Source: DAOVRD01 sp964521715 (lineage in GTDB: Bacteria; Planctomycetota; Brocadiia; SM23-32). Taken from it: DNA of 64,000 nucleotides. The notes beneath the pieces were generated by a model. The model made no database searches and was not told where the DNA came from. It saw only the letters and a program-made list of their open reading frames with translations. The position numbers were made by a program, and so were the translations under genes. This document shows, piece by piece, positions 8,992 to 17,016 of the stretch. The stretch's first letter is position 1, and every line of letters begins with the position of its first letter. The stretch spans positions 124,001 through 188,000 of the forward strand of contig CAZFSS010000003.1 of the NCBI GenBank assembly GCA_964521715.1, in the 5' to 3' direction.

Positions 8992-9822
8992 GTGATCTGG
9001 GGAGCGATGACGAGCGGCTGGCTGTCGTCCGTCCTGGAGTCCGCCGAGGACCGCTACCGGGCGGAGTTGGAGTTCCTGGCTTCGCATGACCTGCAAGCCT
9101 GCCAATGGGGCCTGCGGGCCCTGATGGAAATGGAACCGGGCAGACGCGAGGAACTGGCCGGCTGGCTGGAGGAGTTCGACGTCCGCGCCGTGCTGACCTT
9201 CCACTTCGACTACTTCGCGGCCGATCTGGATGGGATCCGGCGCCGGGTTGACCAGACGATCGAAGGCATAGAGACCCTCCACGAGATGATGAAGACGCCC
9301 ATAGTCACCACGGCGGCGGGCACCCGGCATCGCTTCATGCGCGAGCCCTCCCTGGCCGAGCAGATGGACCGGCTCGAGGCGGCGCTGAGGCCGATCGCCG
9401 CCGTTGCGCACGACGCGGGCTGCCCCGTCGGCATAGAGAACCACGGGGACTATTACTGCTCGGACCTGGCCGAGCTCTGCCGCAGCACGCCGCACCTGGG
9501 CATCTTTCTGGACACGGGCAATACGTACCTGATCGGCGAGCGTCCCCTGCCGGCAGTGCATGCTGCGGCGCCCTACACGGTGGGCACGCACTTCAAGGAT
9601 CACTACGTTCGGCCGAACAAGAAGGCCAGGCCTCTGTGCTTCGAGCTCCAGGGGGCCGTGATCGGCAGCGGGGACGTCGGCATGCGCGAGGCGTACCGGC
9701 TGCTGGTGGAGAAGGCGCCCGAGCCCGACAAGCTGGCGATGATCCTGGAGATCGATCCTGTGGAGGGGATGGGTCCGGTCCAGGCCCTGCGGGCGTCTCT
9801 GGAGTTCGTGCGCAGCCTGTGA
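8992..9822 (+). CDS. Sugar-phosphate isomerase/epimerase family TIM-barrel protein
   Basis: A 276-residue AP-endonuclease-2-type TIM barrel. Seen are VLTFHFDYF, the metal-ligand phrase CPVGIENHGDYY, LGIFLDTGNTYLIGE with aspartate, GTHFKDHYV with two histidines, and MILEIDPVEG with the last glutamate, so the metal site looks intact. The open frame begins at a GTG at 8977. I prefer the GTG at 8992 because GGAGGA (8979-8984) lies 7 nt before it. It starts 47 bp after the UroD-like gene and is probably in the same transcript. Substrate unknown. Confidence 0.85.
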   Translation: MIWGAMTSGWLSSVLESAEDRYRAELEFLASHDLQACQWGLRALMEMEPGRREELAGWLEEFDVRAVLTFHFDYFAADLDGIRRRVDQTIEGIETLHEMMKTPIVTTAAGTRHRFMREPSLAEQMDRLEAALRPIAAVAHDAGCPVGIENHGDYYCSDLAELCRSTPHLGIFLDTGNTYLIGERPLPAVHAAAPYTVGTHFKDHYVRPNKKARPLCFELQGAVIGSGDVGMREAYRLLVEKAPEPDKLAMILEIDPVEGMGPVQALRASLEFVRSL

Positions 9823-9897
9823 GCGGCTCCGCCGGGGCACCAAAGGACGCGCCGGCCGCGGCGGGATCGGCCTGCGGGCGGGCTGCCTCCTTTTGGG

Positions 9898-9926
9898 TTG
9901 CGTTCCCGCAGGTCCGCTGATAAGAT
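9898..9926 (+). promoter_or_regulatory. Possible promoter for the metallophosphoesterase gene
   Basis: TTGCGT and TAAGAT with a 17-nt spacer (3/6 and 4/6 matches), about 90 nt before the ATG at 10015. This is a weak match in a GC-rich intergenic stretch. Confidence 0.3.
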
Positions 9927-10014
9927 AGCGGCTCGTTCCGAGCCCCGTGACGCCCGCGAGGTCTGGCGCCTGAGGGCCTGCATCGGACGGGGCTGACGCC
10001 GCTGCGGACACCGT

Positions 10015-10785
10015 ATGATTGCCGTAATATCGGACATCCATGCCAACCTGGAAGCCTTGACGGCCGTCCTCGCCGTGATCCGCGATGCGGAGGAGATCTA
10101 CTGCACGGGGGACATCGTCGGCTACGGCCCCAATCCCAATGAGTGCTGCGAACTGGTGCGCAAACACCGCATGCAGGCCCTACAGGGCAACCATGACTTC
10201 GTCTGCGCCAACCTGGACCGGCTGGGCACGAGCGACGAAACCTTCTCCGACGAGGACAGGGCTCTGTGCCGGGAGGTATTCGAGGAAAAGAACGTCGCCG
10301 CCCAGGCAGCTTCGCGCTGGACCAGCGCCGTGCTGACGGCGGAGAACAAGGAGTTCCTGCGCTCGCTGCCCCTCCAGATCAACGTGCGCGGCGCGACGAT
10401 GGTGCACGGGTCCCCGGGCTCGAAGATGGACATGCTGAACGAGTACCTCCTGCCGGGCCAGATCCGCAAGGGGCTCCTGGACGAGATACAGGGCCACATA
10501 CTGGTGGTGGGGCACAGCCACATCCCAATGCGCACCCAGTGGGTCGTCAACCCGGGCAGCGTCGGCCAGCCGAGGGATAGGAACTGGCTGGCCAGCTTCG
10601 CCACTCTTGAGGGCGCCTGGTTCCGGTTCCCCTACATCCGCAACGGCGACATGAGCTTCCGGCTTGTCAGCCAGCTCGTGACGATCTGCCGGGTCCCCTA
10701 CGATGTCACGACGACGGTCAAGAAGATCAAGGATCAGAGCGAGATACCCGATTCCCTGGGCGACCGGCTGATGGTGGGTCTCTGA
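10015..10785 (+). CDS. Calcineurin-like metallophosphoesterase (YfcE/MJ0936-like)
   Basis: A 256-residue protein with the full set of metallophosphoesterase motifs: SDIHAN at 6-11, TGDIVGYGP near 31-39, GNHD at 58-61, VHGSP near 129, GHSHIP near 162 and NPGSVGQPRD near 175. Metal-binding Asp, His and Asn residues are all present, so it should be a di-metal phosphoesterase, probably acting on a phosphodiester or nucleotide in the cytoplasm. About 60 residues at the C-terminus lie beyond the core (RVPYDVTTTVKKIKD). No clear ribosome binding site precedes the ATG. The next small gene follows after 38 bp. Confidence 0.9.
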   Translation: MIAVISDIHANLEALTAVLAVIRDAEEIYCTGDIVGYGPNPNECCELVRKHRMQALQGNHDFVCANLDRLGTSDETFSDEDRALCREVFEEKNVAAQAASRWTSAVLTAENKEFLRSLPLQINVRGATMVHGSPGSKMDMLNEYLLPGQIRKGLLDEIQGHILVVGHSHIPMRTQWVVNPGSVGQPRDRNWLASFATLEGAWFRFPYIRNGDMSFRLVSQLVTICRVPYDVTTTVKKIKDQSEIPDSLGDRLMVGL

Positions 10786-10823
10786 GTCCGCCGCGCCGGG
10801 CCCATGCGCAGAAGAGCGAGATA

Positions 10824-11042
10824 ATGGCAGAAGACGAGGATCGAGCGGCGCAGATCGGTGAGCTGGTGTCGACGGCCGAGGGCTACATGTCCGACGCGGA
10901 GTTCCGCGACGAGTACGAGACCCGCCAGATCAGGTACCTGCAGGCCATGTCGAACCTGCTCCTGGCCATCGCACTCGGGAACCAGCGGCTGATCGAGCTG
11001 CTGCAAAGCCGCACGGAGCCGGGAGGCGCTCGGCGGCCGTAG
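10824..11042 (+). CDS. Small hypothetical protein, 72 residues
   Basis: A short acidic protein of no family I recognise. Residues 1-35 are charged (DEDRAAQ, SDAEFRDEYETRQ). Residues 36-62 can form an amphipathic to hydrophobic helix (YLQAMSNLLLAIALGNQRLIELL), so it may be a helical hairpin or peripheral membrane protein. It begins with an ATG 38 bp after the metallophosphoesterase, with a weak purine run (GAAGAGCGAG) upstream. Its codon pattern and position suggest a real gene in the same transcript, but homologues would be needed to be sure. Confidence 0.5.
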   Translation: MAEDEDRAAQIGELVSTAEGYMSDAEFRDEYETRQIRYLQAMSNLLLAIALGNQRLIELLQSRTEPGGARRP

Positions 11043-11104
11043 TGGGCTGTTAAGGAAGTCGCCTTGCATTTTCGCAGCCACTGCTCGATAGCGCCCGCGA
11101 CCCT

Positions 11105-11132
11105 GTAGGGGCACGGCGCGCCGTGCCCCTAC
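11105..11132. repeat. Perfect 28-bp palindrome
   Basis: The left half GTAGGGGCACGGCG is followed at once by its exact reverse complement, with no loop bases. It lies 62 bp after a stop codon and 283 bp before the kinase start. It may be a REP-type or MITE-derived element, a transcription-end hairpin, or a protein-binding site. Confidence 0.75.
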
Positions 11133-11327
11133 CTATCAGTCCGCACACGACACGGGCTGCAGAACGCAAGGTTGTTCGTTGAAGAGACCCCTAGGCGCGG
11201 CGCAGCGGTTGCCTGGCCGCCTGTACGTAGCGTGGCAGGGCGCGGCACTGGCGGTCCCCTCTCGCGCCATGCGGGGCGGGCCTCTTGTGCGCGCGATGCG
11301 ACGGGGGGTGGAAATCAGCGCGCGCTG

Positions 11328-11336
11328 TGCTATCAT
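11328..11336 (+). promoter_or_regulatory. Extended -10 promoter element for the kinase gene
   Basis: TGC followed by TATCAT (5/6 match) makes an extended -10. No strong -35 is seen at the right distance. The leader to the ATG at 11416 would be about 73 nt. Confidence 0.4.
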
Positions 11337-11415
11337 GTTGTAGCCGTGACCACCGACTGAGGTCCGCAGGTGGCAGCACTGCTTCTAGCCCGCATGCACA
11401 GCGCCGCGTGTCACG

Positions 11416-14400
11416 ATGCCGCCATCGAACCGGAACAGGGGCCGGGATCCGGAGCCTGATGAGGAGTCCCGACCGGCGGATGACGAGACGCCTACCGAGG
11501 GGGACGTCGTCTCGCCCGACGCTGAGGAGACGGCGCAGGGCGGCGTAACTCCTTCCAGCATAAAGTCTTCTGCCGAGGAAGACACCGTCATCCCCCGCCC
11601 CGCCGCCGCCGAGGGAATCCGCGACCAGGAAACGGTCGAGGTCGAAGTCACCCACGTCGCCGACCGGCGGACGATTCTCCACGCGCCCCCCGACGAGGAG
11701 ACGGTGGCCGAGGTGTGGGAGGGCACCATCCAGGCCACGGACACTCCCGAGATGACGGTGAAGTCCGGGCCGCGCTCGCGCGTCAAGGTGGGGGCCGCCG
11801 AGGCCAAGGAAGGCGCCGGCGATATGCTGGGCAAGGAGCTCGCCGACTTCGAGATCCTGGACGTGATCGGCTCCGGCGGGATGGGCGTCGTTTACCGCGC
11901 ACGTCAGAAGTCCCTGGACCGTGAGGTCGCGCTCAAGACCGTCAAGCGGTTCGAGGACAAGAAGATGGAGGAGACGATGCGCGGCCCGTTCGTCGCCGAG
12001 GCCCTGGTCACCGGCCACCTGGACCATCCGAACATCGTGCCGATCCACACCCTGGAGAGCGACACCGAGGGCCGCAGCTTCTACACGATGAAGCACGTGA
12101 TCGGCCGCTCGTGGAAGGACTGCCTGCCCCAGATGAGCCTCCAGCAGAACCTGGAGATCCTCCTGCGCGTATGCGACGCCGTGAGCTTCGCCCATTCCCG
12201 GGGCGTCATCCACCGGGACCTGAAGCCCGACAACGTGATGCTCGGCGACTATGGCGAAGTCATGGTGATGGACTGGGGGCTGGCGGCCTCCGTCGAGACC
12301 AAGGGCAAGGCCGAGAACATCCGCGAAACGCACCAGGTCGGCGGGACACCCGCTTACATGGCCCCCGAGATGGCCAAGGACGACCGCAAGAAGATCGGCA
12401 AGCGCAGCGACGTCTACCTGCTGGGCAGCCTCCTGTTCCACATCGTCACGGGCCTGACGCCCCACGTCGGCAAGACGGCCTTCGAGTGCGTGATGAACGC
12501 GGCCAGGAACGATATCCAGAAGACGTCCAGGAAGGGCGAGCTTCTGGACATCGCCTACAAGGCGATGAGCACCGGGCCGGAGGACAGGCATGCGAGCGTG
12601 GCGGACTTCCAGGCCGAGATCCGCCGCTACATGGCCCATGCCGAGAGCATCGCCCTGGCTGAGAGCGCGCTGGAGCTCGTTGCGCAGGCCGGGGACACGG
12701 CGCGGTACGAGACTTTCGCGCGGGCTGTGTTCGCCTACGAGGAAGCCCTGAACCTGTGGTCGGAGAACGAGGCCGCCGAGCAGGGACTGCGGGAAGCCCG
12801 AATCGGCTACGCGCAGACGGCCTACGCCGGCGGCGACTTCGACCTCGCCCTTTCGGTCCTGGCGGAAGAGGGCGGCGAAGAGGCCGAGGCGCTCAAGCAA
12901 CAGATCGTCGCCGCCAGGGACGAGCGGCTCAGGAAGGTCCGCGCCGTCAAGACGCTCAAGATCGCGATAGGCAGCCTGGCCGCGCTGCTCATCGTCGCGC
13001 TGACCATCGGCTTCCTGCTCGTGCGCGCGGCGGAGAAGGCCGAGCAACGGCAGCGGATCATCGCCGAGTTCCAGCGGGACCGTGCCGAGCGCGAGGGGTA
13101 TTCGGCGAAGATGGGCCTGGCGATGAAGAAGATCGAGGACCTGCGCTTCGACGAGGCGGAGCGACTCCTCGGCGAGTGCCCACGGCATCTGAGACATTGG
13201 GCCTGGGGCTTCCTCACGCATCTTACCCGTCTGGACCTGCTCACCTTCCGCGGACATGACTGCGAGGTGGAGGCCGTGGCCGTCTCGCCGGACGGCGGGC
13301 TTGTGGCGTCCGGCGGCGCGGACGGCAGGATCAAGCTGTGGCGCCCCGATACGGGCCGGGAAGTGGCCGTGCTCGAAGGGCACACCGCCATCGTCTGCGA
13401 CCTGGCCTTCTCGCCGGACGGGGCCCGGCTCGCCTCGGGCAGCGACGACGGCACCGTCAGGCTGTGGAGCGTCGCCACGGGGCGTGAGCTCGCCGTGCTG
13501 CGCGGCCATGAGGGAGAGGTATGGAGCGTGACGTTCTCCCCCGACGGGGCGCGATTGGCCAGCGGGGGCAAGGACGGCACCGTGAGGATCTGGGACGCGC
13601 ACGAGCATCAAGAGATCGCAGCGGTGACCGGTTTTGCGGGCGGGATCCCGTCCCTGGCCTTCGCGTCGGACGGCAGACTGGCCTGCGGCTTCGGCGAGCT
13701 GACGAAGAATGGCGGCGTCGCCGTCCTGAGGGAGAGGCCGCCCTATTGGGAGACGGAGCTCGCTCTTCAGGGGCATCAGGACCGCGTCAACGCCGTGGCC
13801 TTCTCTCCGGACGGACGTGTCCTCGCTTCCGGCTCGTGGGACGATTCGATCAGGCTGTGGGATGCTTCCAGCGGCGAGGAGCTCAGGCGATTCAGGAGGG
13901 GCGACCCGGAGCCTGGCGCCGACGGGCACGACGGCGCCGTGTTCTCGGTTGCGTTCTCCGCGGACGGAGACTACGTCCTGTCGGGGGGCGAGGATCACAA
14001 GATCAAGATGTGGGACTGGCGCGCCGGGACGTGCGTTGGCACCCTGACCGGCCACTCCGCGCTTGTTCGCGATCTTGCTGTCTTCGGCGATGGCATTCGC
14101 CTGGCTTCGTCCAGCACGGATCACACGGTCAAGATCTGGGACGTGACCGAGGGCGGGGCCGTCGGGCTGACGCTGACGGGGCACGAGGGGGCCGTTGCGG
14201 GCGTCGCTTTCTCGCCGGACGGGAAGACGGTGGCTTCCGCCTCCCAGGACGGCACTGTGAGGCTCTGGGATGCCTACGACGGCGAGAACAGGACGTCGCT
14301 GGACGCCGGCGAAGGCGCGGTCAACTGGGTGGCCTTCTCGCCCGACGGCAGCCTGCTCGCGGCCGCCTGCTGGGAGAAGGCCGTCGTCCTCTGGGATACG

Positions 14401-15096
14401 CAAGCGCTCGCCATGCGGGCCACGCTCGAGGGACACGAGGACGTCGTGCGATGCGTTGCCTTCTCGCCGGACGGAGCGCGCCTGGCCTCGGGCAGCTGGG
14501 ACGGGACGGTGAAGGTCTGGGACATCCGCACCGGGAAGGAGCTTCTCACCATAAAGCCGGGCGAAGACGTCGTCGAGGCCGTGGCGTTCTCGGCCGACGG
14601 ACGGCGTCTTGCGACGGCCAGCAAGGACGGCCGCGCGTACGTGCACGACGCAGCCACGGGCAGCCAGCTTCGCGTCCTTTCCGGACACACGCGTTGGGTG
14701 CGCGCCGTGGCGTTCTCGCCGGACGGACGGCTCATCGCTTCGGCCGGAGATGACTCGCTGGTCATGCTCTGGGACGCTGCGACCTACGAGCAGACGGCCG
14801 TCCTGAAGGGGCACAAGACGTCCGTCAGGACTGTGGCGTTCTCGCCGGACGGGCGCGGGCTCATCTCCGGCGGTGAGGACGGAACGATCCGGCTATGGGA
14901 CCCGGAGACGGGGCGGGAGGTGATCGGTCCGCTGGTGCACCCCGGCCACGTCGTATGGTGCGTGACGTTCTCGCCCGACTGCCGGTCCGTGGCGACGGCG
15001 AGTTCCGATGGAACCGTTCGGGTGCTGCGTGCGGACGACTGGTCGGCGCCGGACGCGGCTGCCACAGCCGGTCCTGCTGAGGCGGCGGGCCAGTAG
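11416..15096 (+). CDS. Membrane Ser/Thr protein kinase with 14 WD40 repeats
   Basis: A 1226-residue receptor-like kinase. Residues 1-140 are acidic and low-complexity. The kinase domain runs from about 145 to 420: GSGGMG at 152-157, Lys174 in VALK, the catalytic HRDLKPDN with Asp268, DWG at 286-288 (a DFG variant I recall from planctomycete kinases), and GTPAYMAPE. A TPR-like helical stretch follows, then one transmembrane helix near 515-537 (IAIGSLAALLIVALTIGFLL). After the helix there are about 14 WD40 repeats (VAFSPDGRxLASG...LWD), enough for two seven-bladed propellers. One repeat, near 13630-13720, is degenerate. With the kinase in the cytosol, the propellers should lie outside the inner membrane. 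No clear ribosome binding site is seen. Confidence 0.93.
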   Translation: MPPSNRNRGRDPEPDEESRPADDETPTEGDVVSPDAEETAQGGVTPSSIKSSAEEDTVIPRPAAAEGIRDQETVEVEVTHVADRRTILHAPPDEETVAEVWEGTIQATDTPEMTVKSGPRSRVKVGAAEAKEGAGDMLGKELADFEILDVIGSGGMGVVYRARQKSLDREVALKTVKRFEDKKMEETMRGPFVAEALVTGHLDHPNIVPIHTLESDTEGRSFYTMKHVIGRSWKDCLPQMSLQQNLEILLRVCDAVSFAHSRGVIHRDLKPDNVMLGDYGEVMVMDWGLAASVETKGKAENIRETHQVGGTPAYMAPEMAKDDRKKIGKRSDVYLLGSLLFHIVTGLTPHVGKTAFECVMNAARNDIQKTSRKGELLDIAYKAMSTGPEDRHASVADFQAEIRRYMAHAESIALAESALELVAQAGDTARYETFARAVFAYEEALNLWSENEAAEQGLREARIGYAQTAYAGGDFDLALSVLAEEGGEEAEALKQQIVAARDERLRKVRAVKTLKIAIGSLAALLIVALTIGFLLVRAAEKAEQRQRIIAEFQRDRAEREGYSAKMGLAMKKIEDLRFDEAERLLGECPRHLRHWAWGFLTHLTRLDLLTFRGHDCEVEAVAVSPDGGLVASGGADGRIKLWRPDTGREVAVLEGHTAIVCDLAFSPDGARLASGSDDGTVRLWSVATGRELAVLRGHEGEVWSVTFSPDGARLASGGKDGTVRIWDAHEHQEIAAVTGFAGGIPSLAFASDGRLACGFGELTKNGGVAVLRERPPYWETELALQGHQDRVNAVAFSPDGRVLASGSWDDSIRLWDASSGEELRRFRRGDPEPGADGHDGAVFSVAFSADGDYVLSGGEDHKIKMWDWRAGTCVGTLTGHSALVRDLAVFGDGIRLASSSTDHTVKIWDVTEGGAVGLTLTGHEGAVAGVAFSPDGKTVASASQDGTVRLWDAYDGENRTSLDAGEGAVNWVAFSPDGSLLAAACWEKAVVLWDTQALAMRATLEGHEDVVRCVAFSPDGARLASGSWDGTVKVWDIRTGKELLTIKPGEDVVEAVAFSADGRRLATASKDGRAYVHDAATGSQLRVLSGHTRWVRAVAFSPDGRLIASAGDDSLVMLWDAATYEQTAVLKGHKTSVRTVAFSPDGRGLISGGEDGTIRLWDPETGREVIGPLVHPGHVVWCVTFSPDCRSVATASSDGTVRVLRADDWSAPDAAATAGPAEAAGQ

Positions 15097-15099
15097 CGT

Positions 15100-15120
15100 C
15101 AGCCGTCATGCTGCCGGCTG
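15100..15120 (+). terminator. Possible hairpin after the kinase gene
   Basis: CAGCCG (15100-15105) and CGGCTG (15115-15120) form a 6-bp stem with a 9-nt loop directly after the stop codon. There is no T-run, so this is a weak terminator candidate. Confidence 0.3.
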
Positions 15121-15126
15121 CGGTTC

Positions 15127-15156
15127 TTGACACGGTCTGCTGCGATGCTGTACTTT
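15127..15156 (+). promoter_or_regulatory. Sigma-70-type promoter for the TpsB gene
   Basis: A perfect TTGACA at 15127-15132 and TACTTT (3/6) at 15151-15156 with an 18-nt spacer, about 90 nt before the TpsB ATG. Confidence 0.5.
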
Positions 15157-15245
15157 AGGGCGCCCACGGTATCGCTTGTGTCTGTGTGGCGTTCGGCATC
15201 TCGCCGTGTGACGGACGCGACGAGGTAGCTGCGCGGAAGAGGGAC

Positions 15246-16895
15246 ATGAGAACTCGGCAACTGCGACCACGGCGGGCCGGCTGGCTGTGCATGATAGCTT
15301 TTTGTGCCCTCTGCCTTCCTGCGATGCGTTCGGACGCGGCCGGTGAGGCCGAAGCGCAGCAGGCCGAGCAGGAAGTGCGCGTCACCGTCACGCGCATCAT
15401 CGTCGAAGGCAACACCATCCTCTCCGACGAGGAGCTGTGGGAGTTCGGCCGGGGCCTCAGGGGCGACAACATGTCCCTGGAGGACATGCGGGGGGTCGCC
15501 GCCGGGCTCCAGAAGCTCTACTTCGACCGCGGATACCGGACCACGCTCGTCGTCGTTCCGCCGCAGGAGTTCACGGACGGCGTGCTGCGCGTGCGCGTGG
15601 CGGAAGGGCGGATCGGTCAGATCTTCATCGAGGGCAATGAGGTATTCTCCGCCGACCATAACTACCTGCCCTACCTGCCGTCCGAAGGGGAGCTGCTCAA
15701 CTGGAACGATCTGCGGCGGGGCCTGGACTACCTGAACGCGCATCCCGACAAGACAGCCACGGCGGTTCTGCGCGCGGGCGAAGCCCCGGGAACCAGCGAC
15801 ATCCACCTGCTGGTGAAGGAGAGCCGCCCCTATCACCTCACCCTCCGGTACGACAACATCGGGACCATTGACACGCCGCGTTCGCGCGCTTACGCGATCG
15901 TCCAGCATGACAACTTCTTCGGGCGAAGTCAGATCGGCATGTTCCAGTTCGGCACGGCGCCGGCGGAAACGGACAAGGTCCGCGAGTATGCGGCCACGTA
16001 CTACATCCCTCTGGCTCCGCTCGGCGGCCCCTTGGGTCATTCGGTCACGTTCTACGGGGGGCTCAGCGAGGCGGCGACGGACACGATCCTCGACGTCTTC
16101 TCCCTATCCGGCAAGGGCGACGTGATCGGCGTGCAGTACCGACTCCCCCTTCCTGAGCTGCTCTCTTTCGGCCAGGAATTGGCAATGGGGACGGAGTACA
16201 TGAGGATCAAGGACGTGCTGGGCTTCGGCGGAACGTCGGCGAGCGAGAACGAAGTGCGCGCCCTTCCGCTCTATGCGGGTTGGAGCGCCAGCCGGAGGCA
16301 CGGAGACGGGGTGACGGCCCTCTCGGCCGGCGCGAGGTACCAGAAGGACGGTTTGATCTGCAACTTCGACGACCAGCACTACGAGCAGGCCCGGGCCGAG
16401 GCCAGCACAGACTTCCTGATCCTGACGCTCGGAGCGCAGAGGGTCCAGCACATCGGCAAAGGCTGGACCTGCTCGCTGACCGGGGAGGCCCAGTTGAGCA
16501 ACGACAGGCTGATCCCCAGTGAGGAGTACGGCCTGGGAGGCTACGACAGCGTTCGCGGTTACCGCAGGCGCACGATCATCGCCGACGAAGGCGCCACCGT
16601 CAGGACCGAGCTCCGGACCCCCGTCCTCCCCAAGTTCCTTCCCGAGGAGTGCAAGGAGCAGATTCAACTGCTCGCCTTCCTGGACTGCGGCTGGGCCGAC
16701 AATCTCGACGCGCAGCCGGGAGAGTTCGACCACGACCAACTCGTGGGGACGGGCCTCGGCATGAGGGCGGCGTTGTTCGACTCGACGGTCACCGCCCGGG
16801 TCGACGTCGGCTGGGGTCTGCGCGACCTCGACGCCACAAGCAAGGACGAGGAGGGCCAGTGCGTCGGCCACATCGGCGTCGAATGCCGCTTCTGA
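15246..16895 (+). CDS. TpsB-type two-partner secretion transporter (ShlB/FhaC family)
   Basis: A 549-residue outer-membrane protein of the Omp85/TpsB family that exports a TpsA partner. A Sec signal peptide is visible (basic RTRQLRPRR, hydrophobic WLCMIAFCALCLPA, then RSDAAG). Residues about 46-200 form POTRA-type domains (VTVTRIIVEGNTILSDEEL; GRIGQIFIEGN). The rest is a beta-barrel with the conserved VRGYR at 436-440 (GYDSVRGYRRR), the loop-6 motif of the superfamily, and it ends in phenylalanine as outer-membrane proteins do. The start at 15246 is chosen over the upstream GTG at 15186 because it begins the signal peptide and has GGAAG 6 nt upstream. The partner gene follows after 121 bp. 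Confidence 0.93.
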   Translation: MRTRQLRPRRAGWLCMIAFCALCLPAMRSDAAGEAEAQQAEQEVRVTVTRIIVEGNTILSDEELWEFGRGLRGDNMSLEDMRGVAAGLQKLYFDRGYRTTLVVVPPQEFTDGVLRVRVAEGRIGQIFIEGNEVFSADHNYLPYLPSEGELLNWNDLRRGLDYLNAHPDKTATAVLRAGEAPGTSDIHLLVKESRPYHLTLRYDNIGTIDTPRSRAYAIVQHDNFFGRSQIGMFQFGTAPAETDKVREYAATYYIPLAPLGGPLGHSVTFYGGLSEAATDTILDVFSLSGKGDVIGVQYRLPLPELLSFGQELAMGTEYMRIKDVLGFGGTSASENEVRALPLYAGWSASRRHGDGVTALSAGARYQKDGLICNFDDQHYEQARAEASTDFLILTLGAQRVQHIGKGWTCSLTGEAQLSNDRLIPSEEYGLGGYDSVRGYRRRTIIADEGATVRTELRTPVLPKFLPEECKEQIQLLAFLDCGWADNLDAQPGEFDHDQLVGTGLGMRAALFDSTVTARVDVGWGLRDLDATSKDEEGQCVGHIGVECRF

Positions 16896-16947
16896 ATCCG
16901 TTCTCTGTCTGACATGTCTTCCGTTTCGGCTCCCGCCCGTGCAAGCG

Positions 16948-16976
16948 TAGAAAACCCGCCCCGTTGCATGTATAAT
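16948..16976 (+). promoter_or_regulatory. Sigma-70-type promoter for the TpsA gene
   Basis: TAGAAA (4/6) and a perfect TATAAT (16971-16976) with a 17-nt spacer, about 40 nt before the TpsA start. The exoprotein can therefore be transcribed apart from its transporter. Confidence 0.6.
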
Positions 16977-17003
16977 CGCGCCGCAACCAGCCGGTCACTT
17001 CAT

Positions 17004-17008
17004 AGGAG
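17004..17008 (+). promoter_or_regulatory. Ribosome binding site fixing the TTG start of TpsA
   Basis: AGGAG lies 8 nt before the TTG at 17017. No ATG or GTG in frame gives a complete signal peptide with comparable spacing. Confidence 0.65.
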
Positions 17009-17016
17009 CGTTTCCA

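Larger units (their letters stand above)
11043..11415. other. Intergenic region with palindrome and kinase promoter
   Basis: 373 bp between the 72-residue gene and the kinase gene. It holds the perfect palindrome at 11105-11132 and an extended -10 element at 11328-11336. No further credible gene is seen; short frames on both strands lack ribosome binding sites. Confidence 0.5.

Noticed and set aside
11191..14814. A 1207-codon open frame on the minus strand opposite the kinase gene
   Set aside because: It is the mirror of a GC-rich coding frame and has no domains, signal or ribosome binding site, while the plus strand encodes a clear kinase with WD40 repeats.
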